This document shows, one piece after another, positions 24,377-39,882 of a stretch of 64,000 nucleotides of DNA. A program made the translations under genes and the position numbers. The stretch is taken from contig JARCOQ010000004.1 of NCBI GenBank assembly GCA_029207755.1, forward strand, positions 35,449,560 through 35,513,559, given 5' to 3'. The notes under the pieces are model-generated. The model was given only the letters and a program-made list of their open reading frames with translations, searched no databases and had not been told where the DNA came from. The DNA comes from Chamaea fasciata. Its lineage: Eukaryota > Chordata > Aves > Passeriformes > Sylviidae. Each line of letters starts with the position of its first letter. Positions within the stretch are counted from its first letter, which is position 1.

Positions 24377-24762
24377 TGTCTTGGGATTTTAACTTTCACG
24401 ATTTCCAGATCCTGTGCTGCTTTAGTGTATAACTCTAAAGCTCCATAGCCTGTTAGTTACTGTCTTCCCATTTTATTCAGACAAAACAGTTCTACTCTGT
24501 GCTGAAACTCAAGGACACCTTACTGTTTCAGGCCCTGAGAAGTGTAAACAGATAGTGAGTCAGGGTTAATCGGTGATATGTAAATAGACCAAACTTATAA
24601 TTGTCTAAAAATCTCATGACCATCGTCCATCTTGGGTGTAACATCTCTCAGCTGCTTCTGACTGCCCAAGATGTACCTATTTAAGGCCTTTAATAAATAT
24701 CTGGTTTTATTTTCTTAATCTTGTCTAGCTCTTTTCTAGGTAGCCACTCCAAGGCATCAACA
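24377..24762 (+). mobile_element. LTR-like element, 5' edge uncertain
   Basis: The 3' end is clear by type: tttaaggcctttaataaat (polyadenylation signal AATAAA near 24692), then a T-rich U5, then gccactccaaggcatcaaca, an ACA end shared by a bird LTR type I recognise. The proposed start at TGTCTTGGG is a guess, because no matching duplication to ccacc (24763-24767) is visible upstream; the real start could be nearer 24542. No internal viral genes adjoin it. Confidence 0.55.
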
Positions 24763-27700
24763 CCACCATAATTTTGCCAGAAGTTATAGCTCCTATTGTG
24801 ACTCTGAACCTGGATGAATGCTGGCAGTAGTATTTGGTCTGTGTTTGAGGAGCAGATTTGAAACTACTCTACCATGGGCTGCAGGCAGCGATGACAAAAC
24901 GGATGGTCTCTATAAACAAAACACTGCAGCCTCTCCCATCCCCTTCCCCCTATCTGAGTGCACAGAAGTGAGTTTCAGAATTCGATTCTGCATGAGGAAC
25001 TTCAAGAGCTCTCATCTAATCTGCAAGCTTGTATGTTTCTTAACACCTTAGAGCCTGGTCTCTATAATTGTGCAGCCTTTTTTTCAGTGACTTTTGCTTT
25101 TGTGAAAACATGAATAAGCTGAAACATGAAACATTTTACATACTTATTTATATATACCACTCTGTACATGTACAGCTGTATATACATGTATATAAAGAAT
25201 CCTTTTCACTCTTTATATCCACAGTGCAAATAATTGTACATGGGAGTAGGTGTTACAGGATTATTCTGGTAGGAAATCTAGTACATAAAATATCGTTATT
25301 CCATTTGGAATCTGGAGGAACAGATGCATATTTCCTAGGAAAAAGCAGAAGTGCTGGATCACCATAGGAAAAACTTCTACTGTTTCTGACCAACTGATTT
25401 TTAAAGGCCTTAAGTTTACCACAGTTTGTATTTTATTCTGTGTGGTGGAAAAATGCAAATCAGACTTGTTCTCCTGTAGCACCAGTGAGACCTGTAGATG
25501 TATAGTTACCATCCCTGCACCAGGATGCCTGGGGCCAGGACGCATCTCAGCAAAGGTTCTCCAGCTTGGACAACAAACCTTAACCCACACAAGTTTCCCA
25601 GTTCTTGTTGACCAACAAGGGACTCAAATAAATGGGGAGATTTCAAGTGTTAGACTGCACAAACTCAGAGAAGAATACCCAAATACTGCTGTAGCCTGGG
25701 CTGAAATTATCATATTATCAAAAATATTAATTTAGTTGCATTTTTAGCAACCTCAATAAAATTGTGATTTATAAACTTAGCATTTTTTCAACTTTGTGGT
25801 CAGTAAACCAGGATGATGTAGAATGCAGATACATGAATACTGTACACAAGGTAATTAGTCAGGAATCTGGTCCCTTGTTGAAACATCATTCTCCAAAGCA
25901 ATACTACTGCTACAGGTAACATAAATTTTAAAAACTCAGTTCTTCAAAGGCATGGTTGTTACACTGTAACTGATGTGCACTTTTGCACTGTATACATTGC
26001 CTGTCAGTGCTCTGTACAGCAGCAGGTACAGTGTACACTATGGCGTTTAGAAATGTGCATTCCCATAGATTCCTATCCTCAGAGAAGCCAACACTATCAA
26101 TTCTATGTGGCTGGTACAGATGTACGCGTGACTAAACATCTGCTTGTACATACAGCAAAAATAAATTCCTTGTGTCACCAGGGCATATCTGCAAAATACA
26201 CAAAGCTTTGCAAGAGGGTGTAACTGTTGGGATTGTTTGTGATAGCCTTGCATACAGAGTTGTCTGGTTTTGCAATTGCACTAGTTTCCCCTCTATATAC
26301 AGTGTGTGAGTACAATGTCAAGACACACCTTTGTTTTTAGAAATATAATCTAAAACAGCAGTGTGTGAGCTCCGTATTAAAATCATATTCAAAAGCATTA
26401 AAATAAATGCAACAATGATCACAAAATTCTGATTTTTTAAATCTTTCTCCTGTATAATCTCTCTCTGAATATCTGTTCATGTATAAGCAGGATAAGACAC
26501 TTACATTAAAGAATCCAAATCTACTTGTAGACCAATATAATTTGATTCTTCTTGATCTTGTGCTATCTTTTTCAAATAAATATTTTTGCATATTTTCTAA
26601 AACTAATTTTACATTTTAGCTAAACATGGGCTTAATCCTTGGGAACACTCCATATGGTGTATGCTACCAAACTCTGCTCAGTTGAATTTCTTGAGCATGG
26701 CAACTTCCATAGAGATACTTTTCCGACAGTCCTGTAAAAATATGCTGAGGTCTTGTTGACTGGACTTTTTTCAAATAACCATAGGGACATTCTCTACTGG
26801 TTTTAGAGCAGCTTCTGTTAAATATAGTATATGAAATTAAATTAGTTTCATATTAGATAAGCCATGTATAGACAAAAAAGACAAGTTTTATTAAATTTTA
26901 GAAAAGAGCTGATAAAAAGCTAATGATATAACAATATCATTTATGCTACTAAAGCCTCTACAGCAATCATTCATTTAATTTTAGTAAGTATTTTTTTACG
27001 ATCCTGTCACTTGTAAAATCCATAGGAAGAAGACTCCTCCTTGCAAGCCTGTAATATGAGGCCAAAACTGTAAAAATATGGCATTTCAATGCAGTATTTT
27101 ATTCTAGAATTCTGGATTTTAATGATGGACATACCTATAGAAAACTGATTTGCATTTTTTGTTAATCCTTGAAACAGGCAGCTCACAGGCTAGTTAATGT
27201 GACGTGTGTCACCTTGTCAACTAAGTCAGGAGATTTGGAAACAGTGAGGAGTAATTCATCAATACCCTAGAGTGCTCATGGGGTGAAACAAACTAATTTT
27301 CAGTACATCTACAAATTTTTTTCCTGAGAAGACAACTATTAAATACATGTGGTTATTTTATTCACTTCTCCACATTGCTGGACAAATGGGAAGCCAAAGT
27401 TTTCTCCTAGCAAGTGTGTACTACAGCCAAGGCAAAGTAAATTAGATTAGCCTGCACAGTATCACTGCAATTAGACATCTAGTATTACCTCAACATAATT
27501 TTAAAATTTGGTAATCTCTAGATTGTGCTGCAGACACTTCCAACTGCAATGTGAAGATGTCCTAAGAGCTACAGTGTATTAATGTATCCCTCCACACAGC
27601 CATGGACTCCACAGTCTGTCTCTAAGTCATTTAAGCTATAACTAGAGGTTATTTATTCAGATTACTCTACCAGTGATTTTATTTAACCCCTATTTTAAAT

Positions 27701-30700
27701 ATATTTACCATTAAACATCAAAAATTAAAATAAGTAATATTTCTAGTTCAAATGTTAAAAGAACAGGTGGAAAAAACCTCTCATACACATCAAGGAAAAA
27801 ATGTGCAAATAAAGACCAAGTCTGTCACTAAAAAAGAACAAGCAATAAAGTAATTGTTTCTAAACACTGAGGAAAATGGCTTCCTTTCTTTCTTACTTTC
27901 ATTTTCCATGTGCAAATTTCTAAACAGTTGTTTTGCCTCATGACTAAAATTCCACAGGATCAGGTTGTTTTACTGAAGGATTGTAAATGAAGCATGTGTA
28001 GCATGCACTGGTTATTTGAGTCACTTACCCGCCAACAATGATAAAGAATTAAAATTTTGTTTTTAAACATCTGTGTTTCTAGGATTTATGACTAAAAGGA
28101 GATCCTTTCAAACCCAAATAGAAAGTTGAAAAGAAATAACTTTCACTACCAACAGCTATATAGAGAACCTGAGTTCCCTTCTATGAATACACTGGTAACT
28201 CTGTAACTTAATGATGAATATTTAAATGTCAAGATGAACAATTTTATCTGAAGTATTCAACTACATTCTCCACTGATGCTGAATTTAATAAGAACTGAAA
28301 ATTTAATTAGTGCCTGCTGTAGCTAGATCAGTTGATAAAAGTGATTATATGGTTTATTTACTTATGACAAGAGGGAACTGAGGCTGGTGATTGAGGAGAT
28401 TCTGTCTACTATTGTGTTCCTTAATATCAACAAATGTGTATGGTTATACTGTGACTCCAACATATTGAGACACCAGTTACAGAATGGTGTTTCTAACATG
28501 CATATGATACATGCAAGACACGAGAGAAGGTGATTGTAGACAAAGTGAGAAAGCAATATCCCGAAATGTTAGGTTTGTTCTACATGCTCCTAAGCAGCCA
28601 CTGTAAGATGGCTGGATGGACAGTATAGCTTTATGCTGGAACTGAAGGCATCAGTCATTTCAGTTTCAAATCCCAATTTTTATCTCTTTTCAGATAAGAG
28701 AATGCTCAACTTTTTCCCCACTCTGCTATGACATTTCTGAATCTTCACCCCTAGCAACTCCTCATTTGTATCCTTACTAGCTTTGATTGCTTAATTCTTT
28801 CACTCACTGTCACTTTTCAGTTAATGAAAGTCTTAGTAAGCTTAATTCATTTGAATTTGCTACGGAATTTAGAGCTAACATGACTCAAAGAGATTTGGGC
28901 AGTGCTGCACTATTTCAAAATCCTACATACAGTGAAGTACACGATGTTTAGGTTACAGGAAAGCAGTCCAAGATTAACCCCTATATGGCTTAATTTCAGG
29001 TTTAGCATTCGTGTTGCCATGCCCAGAAAACTTATAGCCTATCATCACACTGCTTAGTTTGCAGCCACATCAGCAACTCCAAAATGGTGGCCAACACCCA
29101 GCTAGTGAGATGCCAGTCACTGTAAAGAAGCAGATGTCCTGGCAGGAGACTTTTCTGTCAATGGTGACACTTATACACTGGAGACTGCTGGTGGCAGGAA
29201 TATCTGTCCTGGGGGGAAGTAAAAAATTACAAAATAGGCCAAAGAGAGTGCTGTGGCTCTGGTAGAAGAACAGACCTTAGCATAATTTTAAATGACATAG
29301 GGTATGGATTTTCTTAGCTCTGTTTACATTCCTCAGAGTTTGAGGAATGATCCATGGAAGGGGTTGGTCAATGCTATCCTAGAAAAGGCAAGGTATAGAA
29401 GGACATTTCGTAAAGCCAGCAGATGATGTTGCATATGTTTTAAAAGAATATGAAGTACAAGAATAAAAATAGAACTATTATTCTTTAAAAGATCAGATTA
29501 AAACTTCTTTTTTACAATTTTTTTAATTTCTCACCTTTTTTTTTTTCTTTTTTCTGGGTTTTTTTTTTTTACATGTTCTCACATCGAGAATATTAAAAAT
29601 AATTCAAGAAAAAATCTAAATGTCTTAATGAAATTATCTCTGTTGACTTCAAATCAATTGTAAAAAAAAATCACTAACTACCAGGAACAGATCAGGCCTA
29701 GGGAATTTGAACAGATATATTTCAGTGAAAGCCATGACTAAAAAGATATCTGTTCTTAGCAATTCCCACACACACTCCCCCTTTTAGAGTCAATCATTCA
29801 AAACAAATTTTGCATACTTTTCACGTGTTTCAGTGCCTGCCACAGACAGAAATAGATAATGGATGAAACCACCATCTGATGAATATTATCCATAGAATAT
29901 CACAAGCAACTGACTTAAATAAAAATGATGTTTGTGCATGAAGACTTTTTCCTTGCAGAATGTGGTCTGTGTAATAAAAAGAATCATGTAATAAATTATG
30001 AGATTTGAAGATGAGAAAACACAACAGGAACAGAGTGGCAGGTTCATAGATCTTGAATTACTTGCCCTCTATAAGCATAGAAGTCACACATTCTGAACAA
30101 ATTTGCCATGTCCTCACTGTGTTCTTCATTTGGAAGCACTGCAATTAGTACACCTATTTCACCACAAAATAATTCAACTACCTTTACTCACAGCCCCACA
30201 TGTAATGTGTAATCCCCCAGGGTCAGAGTGGGAAGGCATGAATGAGAACGTCCCACACATGAGAAGGAGAGGACAGTCTAAAGGTAGTAGAAGTTCTCCT
30301 TTTGAAGGTACTGAAAGAGATATCTCCTAATCTATATCTCTGGAGCACCTGTGCTCTATAGACCAGAACTTGTGCTTGTCCTCTCAAATGTTATGTGAAA
30401 AGTGGCTGCTTGTAAACGCAGCAGAGGCTGAGCAATTTTGGGGGCAGATCTGTATGGATGAAGTGTCTGGCAATAGCATGGAAACAACATACTCCAGAGA
30501 AAAATTATGTTAAATTAGTCCATCCCCTACTGTTCCTTAAACTGGGATTTTGTTTCCCTATTTGCTCTGCTGGGAGAATGTAAAGATTCTGTTTGCATAA
30601 TTAAAAAGTCAACATTTGACAAGAGCTACCTGGTATTTGATTCTGTGTGCTTTCTCTCTTAGCAAGATATTTGCTCACAGAATCATATAAAGACTAAGTA

Positions 30701-32003
30701 ATCACATATAAAATTGCTAATGGCATGTACTTTGTTAAACAAATGAAGTATAAGATTAATTTGCTCCTCTGGACAGTTCACAAATTTCTCTGGATTGCGC
30801 AAGAAAGCCCTAGAAAGGTCCTTGTCCATTGTTCCTTGTGGCAAACACTGAAGATGAGTTTAAATTTAGATTCTTTTGATTTCTTTAAATTATCTTTTTT
30901 AAGTGGCTTGGCTGTTGTTAACAATACTGCTTGAAAATGTTTATGGGTTTTATCTTGTAATGTCAAAACATATGCACAACCCTTTGCAAGAAAGGTGACT
31001 TGAAGTTTGGCAGATACCATGTATGTGCATTAAAGATTATGAATACCCATGCATATTTTTTAAATTAATATAATATATTTTAACAACTTTAAAAATATTT
31101 TTAAATAATGAAAATAATAAAAATTATATATGGTATGAGTTCAGTACAGGTCTGGCAAGTTGACGACTAAATTCTTTGAATGTTTTTTCAGCAGCAGTAT
31201 GCTCTATTACAGATGAATACTTTATTCTGATGAGAATGTGCATCCAACTACTCTACAAAGAGTCTGACTACAGTTACCTAGAAATGATAGAGGATATTTG
31301 TGTGGCACATATAATCTTAATGAGTATCATTTTAGTGTATATTAAAAAAATGCATTCATTGTTCTCATTCAGATTCACTCAGAAGCTACTCAAAGAAATG
31401 CTCAAGACAACATTAACAAATTAACAACTTTGTAGTAGTTAGCACAGGGTTTCTATCCCTGAGAATAAACAAGGGCTAAGACAAAAAATGGTATGAGAAA
31501 AACTAAAACAAAATACTGACAAGTTACCTATCCACTGAGTACCACCCATTTTCTTAATTCAGTGAGGCAAAAAGTTTGGGGAAGATTAGGTAGGTAAACT
31601 TGACTGACTTGGAGTTTCTTTTAAGAAGTTTATGAAAAGTACGTCCTCACAAAACATTCGTTCCTTACGCATACAGAAAAAGTTTAGTTCATTAGATGAT
31701 TCCTGGATGCAATAGGAGGGATATAGTACAGAAGATTCTTCTGCCTCTCCAAGCTATGTAAGGCTCTCATCATGCTGGGCTCTCTAAATACCTTCTCTAG
31801 GTACTTAGCCAAGAGGAGAAGGGAGATTGAAAGAATCTGGAAAGTGTAAAGGCAGATGCACAATATCCCAGGAAAATAGTGGGTGGTCAAGGAGAAAGAA
31901 GTGACTCAGTCAGGTGTCCATAGCTGAGGTGGGTCTCAAAACAAGAGCCTGCATATTGCTCATTTCAGAAATGAGGAGATGGATAACTATACCTTTTTCA
32001 CAC
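24763..32003. other. Long unique AT-rich region, no gene seen
   Basis: No gene, RNA gene or confident transposon. It holds a TA/TG palindrome-rich patch at 25141-25196, T-rich runs at 29537-29571, and a very AT-rich patch at 31055-31130. Short open frames, such as 25261-25590 (-), 25442-25735 (+) and 29059-29265 (+), do not match any family I know and have no supporting splice or start context. Confidence 0.45.
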
Positions 32004-32106
32004 CCCAAAAAAAACCAAAAACAAAAACAAAACAACAGCAACAAAAACAACAACAACAACAACAAACACCAAAACAAAATAAAAACCAAACCAAACAAAA
32101 AAAAAT
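32004..32106. repeat. A-rich CAA/CAAA low-complexity tract
   Basis: About 100 bp of A runs interspersed with C, including (CAA)n near 32047-32066. It could be a degenerated retroposon tail or simple expansion. No element body is recognisable before it, so origin is open. Confidence 0.85.
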
Positions 32107-35100
32107 AGACCATACAATAAAACAGAAAAAAGCATACAAATAACAAAAGACTAAGATGGGGGTTGAAGATCGGCATGAGGAGGCATATATGGACCAGCTG
32201 TGATGGGATGTCCCTAAGTGTGTACAGCAGCCCAGCCCAGGCTCTGGTCCTTGAATGAAGAAACTCTCACCAAGCAGAAGTCAGAAGGTTTTTTCACCTC
32301 TGGAAACAAAGTCTGAGAACCCATAGGAGGGGTCAGCTCTAGAGATAGCACTGTTATTTGATCTATCATCACATGTTGTCAGAAACAAGATTACCTGGGC
32401 AATCTGAATTCTGGCATTAACTAAATTTAAATATTTGACTTTGCATGTTTAGCATTCTTTCACTCCTTTTAATGTAATTTTGGCCTATTTGGCAAAATAC
32501 TGAACATATGTGTACATATTTGTAGTTAGGATACAGTTATAGAGGATATAGTTGCCATGGACTGTGTAAATAAATCCTCTTTTTCAGAACTGTATAAACA
32601 AAAAATCTTCCCCATTAATTTCCTTGACAGACAAGCTTGTGATTTTACCAGGGTTTGGGATTTTAATATTTGTTAGATCTGCATGCAATAGTACTATGAG
32701 AAACACCCTCATTTTTTCTCATTCTTGAACAATTATATACCCACAGTATTACTCTTTGAGCGCTGCAGAAATGTACATAAATTCTCACTGACTCTAATGG
32801 AAGTGCAATCTGAAAAAGCTAAATTGTGCACAATTTCTTTTCAAGTTGCAGTTTTATTCTTGTTCAGTTGCTCCAGCTGCCTATTGTAAAGGGAAAATAA
32901 TTTGCAAAAGTGAAGAAATAGAGAACTATTCATGGTTCTTTTTTTATTCAAATATGATTTAAAAAGGGCGATGTGTCTCACTTAAATTAAGCCTACAAAT
33001 TCTCTTGAAGGATAAACATATTCAAAGGAAGCAACAGCTAAACTGCATTGGGAAATCTGTCTAGATGCTGCAGAAAAAGTGTGCAGTGTATCTACAAATG
33101 GAAATATCTGAAGGATTACACAAGCTCCAAAAGCCCAAATCTTATCTTCTCATTAATATTTAATGTGGTATTTGAACTCCAGAAGTCCACTCTTAATTCA
33201 GTTGCATTGGGATCTTGTTTAGATATAGAGATCATTTTGTCTACTGGTGAAGCCATCATATGAAATTAGTGACACACAGGCAAGGCAATTTTTTGTCAGT
33301 TTCTTCTTTTTAAAAGCAGAAGTTGCTTGGAAAACATAAATAGATTTGACACAGTTAGAAGCTGTAGAACTTTTTTAATTTCCTCTTGATATCTGTCATT
33401 ATTTAAAATGTATTTACACTTGTGATGTTTATAAAACAAGAACTGATATTCTGTATTACAGACGGTTGTGTTCTGTAGTGTGCTATTCTTCATAAAAAAT
33501 GGTAAGAATTAATCCCTGAACCAGTCTGAGTGTTTTTTTCCACATCTGATTCAAACAAGAAAGCTGCCTTTGCTGTGATAAGAATACAAGAGTGACTGTG
33601 TCAGTACCTGTATGAGAAGAGAAGGTGAGATGATGAAAATAGGGATAATTTCAGCTGATGTGAGAATCAGCCACTGCCCAGGAGGAACAATGGTTGGGTA
33701 GGCAGTATGAAGGTAGGTTATACTAGTATGAAAAGCAGCGAGGGCAGGGTAGGAGAGAAAAACCCTTGCACTAACTCTGCTCTTGTTGCCATCAATGAAG
33801 ACACTGATAATTAAGTGCTCTTGGACTGTTTCTTGAACTTGCTAAAAAATTTGCAGAAACTGTTACACAAAAATCAGTAACTTTTCAATGGCAGAAGCAA
33901 GGATGCCTCTCCACTTGGTAAACAGATGCTGCTCATAAAATAATATTCTAACTTCTTGGTCCACCATAAAACATCATGTTAGTCAACATAATTGCACTCA
34001 ATAAAACTTACTTGTCTTGTCTCAGAAAGTGTTGTAGCACAAAAATGAAAAGCTCTTCTCATTTATCCATCATTACAACATTCATCCTCTTTTAAGAATC
34101 TCCAGATTAACAATTATTACTGAAAAATTAACTCTCTTATGAAGTACCGTAATATTTCTTCATATTTGACGCAACCACATTGAAATGAATTCTCATGCTT
34201 GTACCAGCTATAAATGTGAAAACCTGTTTGTATTTTTATGTGCATACGCTTGTGTCCTTGCAGGATGCACCAGGAGCAGATAATAACGCTGACAGCTTCA
34301 GCACACATCAGTGCCTTTATTCTTCTGTTGTCTTATATTTATAAGTTACAGTATGCCTTTATTTCAAGGTATAAAATATTGAGTGAGGCTGCATGTGCAG
34401 AGAAGCTTTTTATAGGTCACTGGGACAGAGAAAATACTGCCTTTTCCTCATGTCTCATAGCAGTATATCTTGCATATAGTTCAGTTCTGGAAATCTGTGT
34501 TTTGACATGTCTGAGGATACCAGTTATAGTAGACTTTTGAAAATAGTTCTCATGATTACATGAGTATCACTGTCCATTTTGTCATCTGTCACATCTAAAG
34601 GTCCACAATATCATAGTAAAATATGCTACAACCAAGGATTGATGTACTTTGTTTTAGCCGGTTGACATAAAATACTTTCTTCTAACTGATGCAAATGTGT
34701 TAGTTATTTATAGACACTGAAATTTACAATGACTCTGTTCAAGGAAAACCATGCAGAAAGAAAAAGAATGTATGCTTTTTTAATGTAAATATGTGTATGT
34801 GTTGTCAGTGTTAGGTGTAGATTCAAGGGGAAAATGAAAATTCAAATCAACTTGATACTATTCCAATCATTTTTAATTCCACTGCTAGCCACCTTCTTTG
34901 CTGTGAAAAAGGTCTGGAGGCTTTGAGAATGGTTGTCTACCCAGCAGAGGTGAACATGAAAGCTTGTTGTTGCAAATACAACCCTAAAATCTTGGGTTTA
35001 TATTTGTTCAGATTTCCAGCTGGTTTTCTAAGGGAAGAATGGACAATAGCAGTTGTACTGAAGATGAACAGAACTAGGACTTATTTAGACACTGGGGGAT

Positions 35101-35835
35101 GATATGTGAAACTAAATCAGTGTTATTCATAGTGGCATTTATGTGCCAGTTTTATGAGATGTAGTAATCTATCCCCATTACATGCTAGATGCTTTACTTA
35201 AGGTGGGTGAAGAGGATCCCAATTTTTATCCCAGGTGAAGTTCCCTTATCTGAACTTTATGAACAGTAAAAGTTTTTCCTCTTGCTGTGCCACTTTTCTG
35301 TATCATGTGTCCATTCTCATACAGCAATAATGAGATTTTGAGTTAAGGTTAAAAGAAGTTAGAGCTGTAGTGGTTTAAATATTTGTGCAATCCCTATTAT
35401 ATTTATATATCATTGGCTAACAATAAATAGAACTGTTTTAAGATACCACCACCAAAGGGCTCTTTGCTGTTAGGCAAATTGTAAGGCAAACAGTCAATCT
35501 GGATTTTTGAACAGTTAGGAGGTTTAGCTTCAGGAAAGAGCTGTTTTACATCTGTCAGCTATTTGAAAGACAGGCATTTCAATCCCAGCTTCTTCCTACT
35601 GCTAAATTAGCACATAGCCCAAAAGCAGAGCTCACCATAACAAGCTGATGTCATCAACACTGTGGAGAAAAAACAGCAAACTTGTACTTTGCAAAATAGG
35701 TGTAAATATAACTATCCCCATTTAAGATGATGAACATCTCAGCAGTTTTTTATTCCTCTGCAAAAAGTTTCTGACTTCATTTAATAATATTATCCATTTC
35801 CTGTTTGCAGTTACAAAAATGTATAGGCTTTTCGG

Positions 35836-35864
35836 AAAAAAAAAAAAAAAAAAAGAAAAAAAAA
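35836..35864. repeat. Interrupted poly-A tract
   Basis: A19, one G, then A9. No polyadenylation signal or element body is visible just upstream. Confidence 0.95.
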
Positions 35865-38800
35865 CCACACTGGTGGTGGGCTGATATGGCCATTTAATAG
35901 CTCTGACTGCTAAAACATATCAAGTCAGGAATTCACAAGACTTCATGAGTTCCCTTGCGTGAGCTGTGGCAGCATATGTATGGGTAACGAAACATTCATA
36001 AGGTCTTTTCAAATGCTGCAGAAAATAGCATGTGACTCATTTATTGTTTTCCAGTGTTCTTTTGAATGCTACATGGAATCAATATCCCAAGATGGTGCAA
36101 AAAGATTTATTCGCTATTGCCCTCTATAAAAAATTAAGATCTCTAGGGGAAAGAAAGAAGAAAAAAAAATAAAAGAAAGAATAATTTTTGCCAGTGTAAA
36201 CTCCAGGTAAGAAGTGTTGTTGAATCTCAGCAGTAAAATTCATGAGATTTGTGAAGCACTGCTAAATGAGAACTTCCACACAAACTTCTGAATTATAGGA
36301 TTATATGCCTTATTTACAAATTCATAGACAGGTTCCTAAATTAAAAACCTGAAGGAGCTGAGATGTAAGCAGAGCAGTATGCATTTGCTTATGTCTTTTT
36401 ATCTAAGCCAGTTACTACATTTTTTTGCTGCATAATGTTTTTTCTAAGCACACCTATATCGATCAAGCAAAACTATTAGAGCTGATCACTGCAATTTTCT
36501 TTTAAATGGTAGGTATCTTTACATGACATTCATTCACCAGATTACAATTTATTTTTTACACACACAATAATATTTAACTGCTCAATAGAATGAGATCACC
36601 TAATAGGCTTCAGCATAAATATGTACCAGAAACTTTAGTATTTTCCCATCCTTTATGGACAAGCCCAAGAAAAGCTTTGAAGTTCTGTCACTGAGGGTGG
36701 TGAATAATTTAATAAAGCTGTAATTTCAAATATGCGCCTTTATCCAGAAAAATTCTTGACCTTATGTTTAATTATAAGAGTAGGTATATTGGCTCTCACA
36801 GAACTATTCATGTGCCTCTTTGCTGTTGTGGGTCTAAATGGCAAAACAACTATAGTCAAATTAAAGGCCATCTTGCCATTGTTTGCACAGTCTTAAACAA
36901 GAGGTGATGTTTGCACGGTTCCACCTCACAGTCTACCCTGGAAACATTTTTCTTCATGGATATATGCAGATCTTTTCGATTTACAACCCCTTGCACTGGC
37001 ACGGTTACTGAAGTGAACAAAAAACTCCTTTTCCAAGCGACTGGGAATCCATTCTCTCAGCTCTGTTTTCTCTGTATCTTCTGTTTTGTGGGGAAAAGGC
37101 TGCATTTGTGTTGAATAAGTGTTGCTAAACATTTGTTTCCTTTCCTTACTTAATGCTGGCACAGGAATAGTGGAGCATTCCTTTATGAGGAGACACATAC
37201 GTGAATGACTATATTGGACTAGGGAAAACACCGTAAGAAAAACCCAACCATACGTTTTTACCTCTTTGAAGTACTGTTGCCGCCTTTGACTATCAAAGTC
37301 TGAATCCTCCTATTTTCCAGGACTAAGTATGGCCTCCTATAACAACATAAATACAAATATATTTTCAGTGTTGCCTTGTACCAGTTATTTTCAGCCCCTT
37401 CGGTTTCAAGAGTGGCGAGCTCAGTTACTAGAATAAGGAAGAACTGGATATATAGGTATTTCCAGAAGAATTCACTTGTTACTTTAATGCCCTGAAATGC
37501 CTTTTTTCCAAGATATTTTTGTTAACATTCATGAAGTGCAACGAGTATAAAAGAAGATATTAGAAACAAATAATAAACAAAATAAAACAGAAAAGAAATT
37601 CAGCAAGTTTTCCCACGATACCTAGATCTGTATCTATCTAAAATTTGATAGTTGTAGGACAGGATGTTTCCCTATGATCCAAAATGGATGTAAAATTCTT
37701 TTGAAGAAATATTTTTGTTGGTTTTTTTTTAAACCGTCTTTTATACAGTTGCTGTCTTTCTTCTGATGTATTTCTGTAGCTTTTGTGAGTTAGCTTGTGA
37801 ACTAATTTATACCTAGAAAGATAAATGTGTTTTTAAAACTTGTCCCACACTGACAAACAAACTAATCATTTTGCATTCTAGCTTTTGTGAGGGGGGATAA
37901 AATTGCTATATAGCATTTTAAATTAAAAAAATAAATACTCAGTATTAAATATTCAATATCAAAATTCCTTAAAATTTAAAAATAAATCTACAGCCTTCTT
38001 TCTAAAAATGCTTCTTTCAAGTACTGCTGATTTTCATTCAGGAAACACACTTTGCAAGATAGTACATTTATCAAGCTATAGGAGAAAATGCTTTGAAAAA
38101 TTAGTGATCTGTAGTATAGCCTGTAAGAATTTTTATGTTATTGGGTGGGCAAATATGTCAGAGAAAGGTGTCCATTTTTGGACAATTCTCCACTTTTCCA
38201 TTTTGAGGAATTGTAATGCTGACAGTGGCATTCCTGAAAGTGTTTGATTTCAGAGACATATTTCTGTTAAAACACTCTCAGGAGCTCTCCCCTTTTGCCC
38301 AATGAGCCCATGAAATATGTAAGATTATCTGCATACATGACTTTAGGTGGGGAAGACATAGTATGTCTAGACACAGGAGAATCAGTTGATATTCTACCAT
38401 AAAAACACAATTGGAAAGGGGGGTTTTTGCCTTTTCTTTTTAGTCCTTAATCTATTCCTCCCGCTGAAGTCTTTCCTTAATTTTAATTAGTTCATTTCTG
38501 GAAATATTAGCATGGTATCAAGAAAATTATGGGAACAAAGGGTTACACATAAAATAATTGTCTAAGAGCCTAAGGGGGAAGTTGTGAGATGAAAACTTAG
38601 TTTGCTGTTGTGTCTTCTTCCAGCAGATCAGCATGTAGTGCTGACCTGACTTCAAGGCTTATCCCTTACTTTTCTTTCAGAGTGAACAGAGGCTGTCTAA
38701 GTGAAATGATTGTGATGTGCTGGGACACAATAATGACACAACCAGCAACAAATCTCACAGTTGGTCACACATGGCACAAAACCACACCAGAGTCTTCATG

Positions 38801-39859
38801 GTTTCTTTTTTTTTTTTTTTAATATTTTTGCATGCTAGTCTTATTCAATATACATCCCTAATCAATTCAGGAAGTAAATGTAGTAGTACTCATAAAGTGG
38901 GATATTTCTAATGGTTATTAATATTCAAGTAATTGTAAGAGGAGGGATATTTTTTTCCAACGAAAGAAGAGCTAAAATGTATATTCCCTATGACTGGATA
39001 AGTTGAAATTTATTCCCTCTAGGTAGCTCGTCATCACTCTCTCACCACTATTAAATCCTGGCAGTATCAAAATATTCTTAACGGCCATCTTAGTTCTGTG
39101 GCTTCAAGTGTTAAGCTTTCCTGGTGCAGATTTCAATTACAGCACCTGATCTGCAAACTGACATATCTCAGCACCTTATGAGATCTAACATGACATCTCT
39201 CATCATCTTCTAGGTTGCAGGAAGAAGTACTGATGATTATAGTGATTGTGGCATATGATATTAGCAGCCCTCTGGAAAGAAGGTAGCCTATAAATCATCC
39301 TTCAAAGGAACAAAATCAACAATATGTTCCACAAAGAAATAATCAAACCCATGTATTTTTAATGAAATGGACAGATTATGTCACAGTTATTAAAACATGA
39401 GTTATTTTTTCAATATGGTTAGGAAACCCGTTAAAGGACATTGTACTTCAAGAACAATGGCCATAACTCCATGTGAGTCAGTAGCAATGAAAGGTATTAA
39501 ATAAGGTTCCATTGCTTACCCAAAAGTAGTTCATAGCCTTGCTACTAAAGCAATTGGTAACCAGCAGTAACTGTAGGCATTTTATTAGAAAGACTGTGAC
39601 TTAAACTTATGCAGAGATTGATCCACCAATGATAAGTTTTCAGGATGCAATGCATGGAAAGGGTTTCCAACATGTGGAGAGAGACTGTCAATTTGCTCTG
39701 AGGGTGTTTCAGGCTGTATTTTGTGAAAAATGCTGAATCTAGCTGAGAGAGAGGAAAAGCAGTGTGCCTCTGAGGGATTTCCATTACTCAACTACAGCTT
39801 TACACAGAAGAGACACCATGTCTTAGTTGATTATCCAACCTTCTCCAGTAGTTAAATAG

Positions 39860-39882
39860 TTCATATGAGTTACTCATATGAA
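39860..39882. other. Perfect 10-bp inverted repeat
   Basis: ttcatatgag and ctcatatgaa are separated by three bases. The 3-nt loop makes a tight stem; alternatively it is a pair of CATATG E-box-like sites. Confidence 0.75.
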
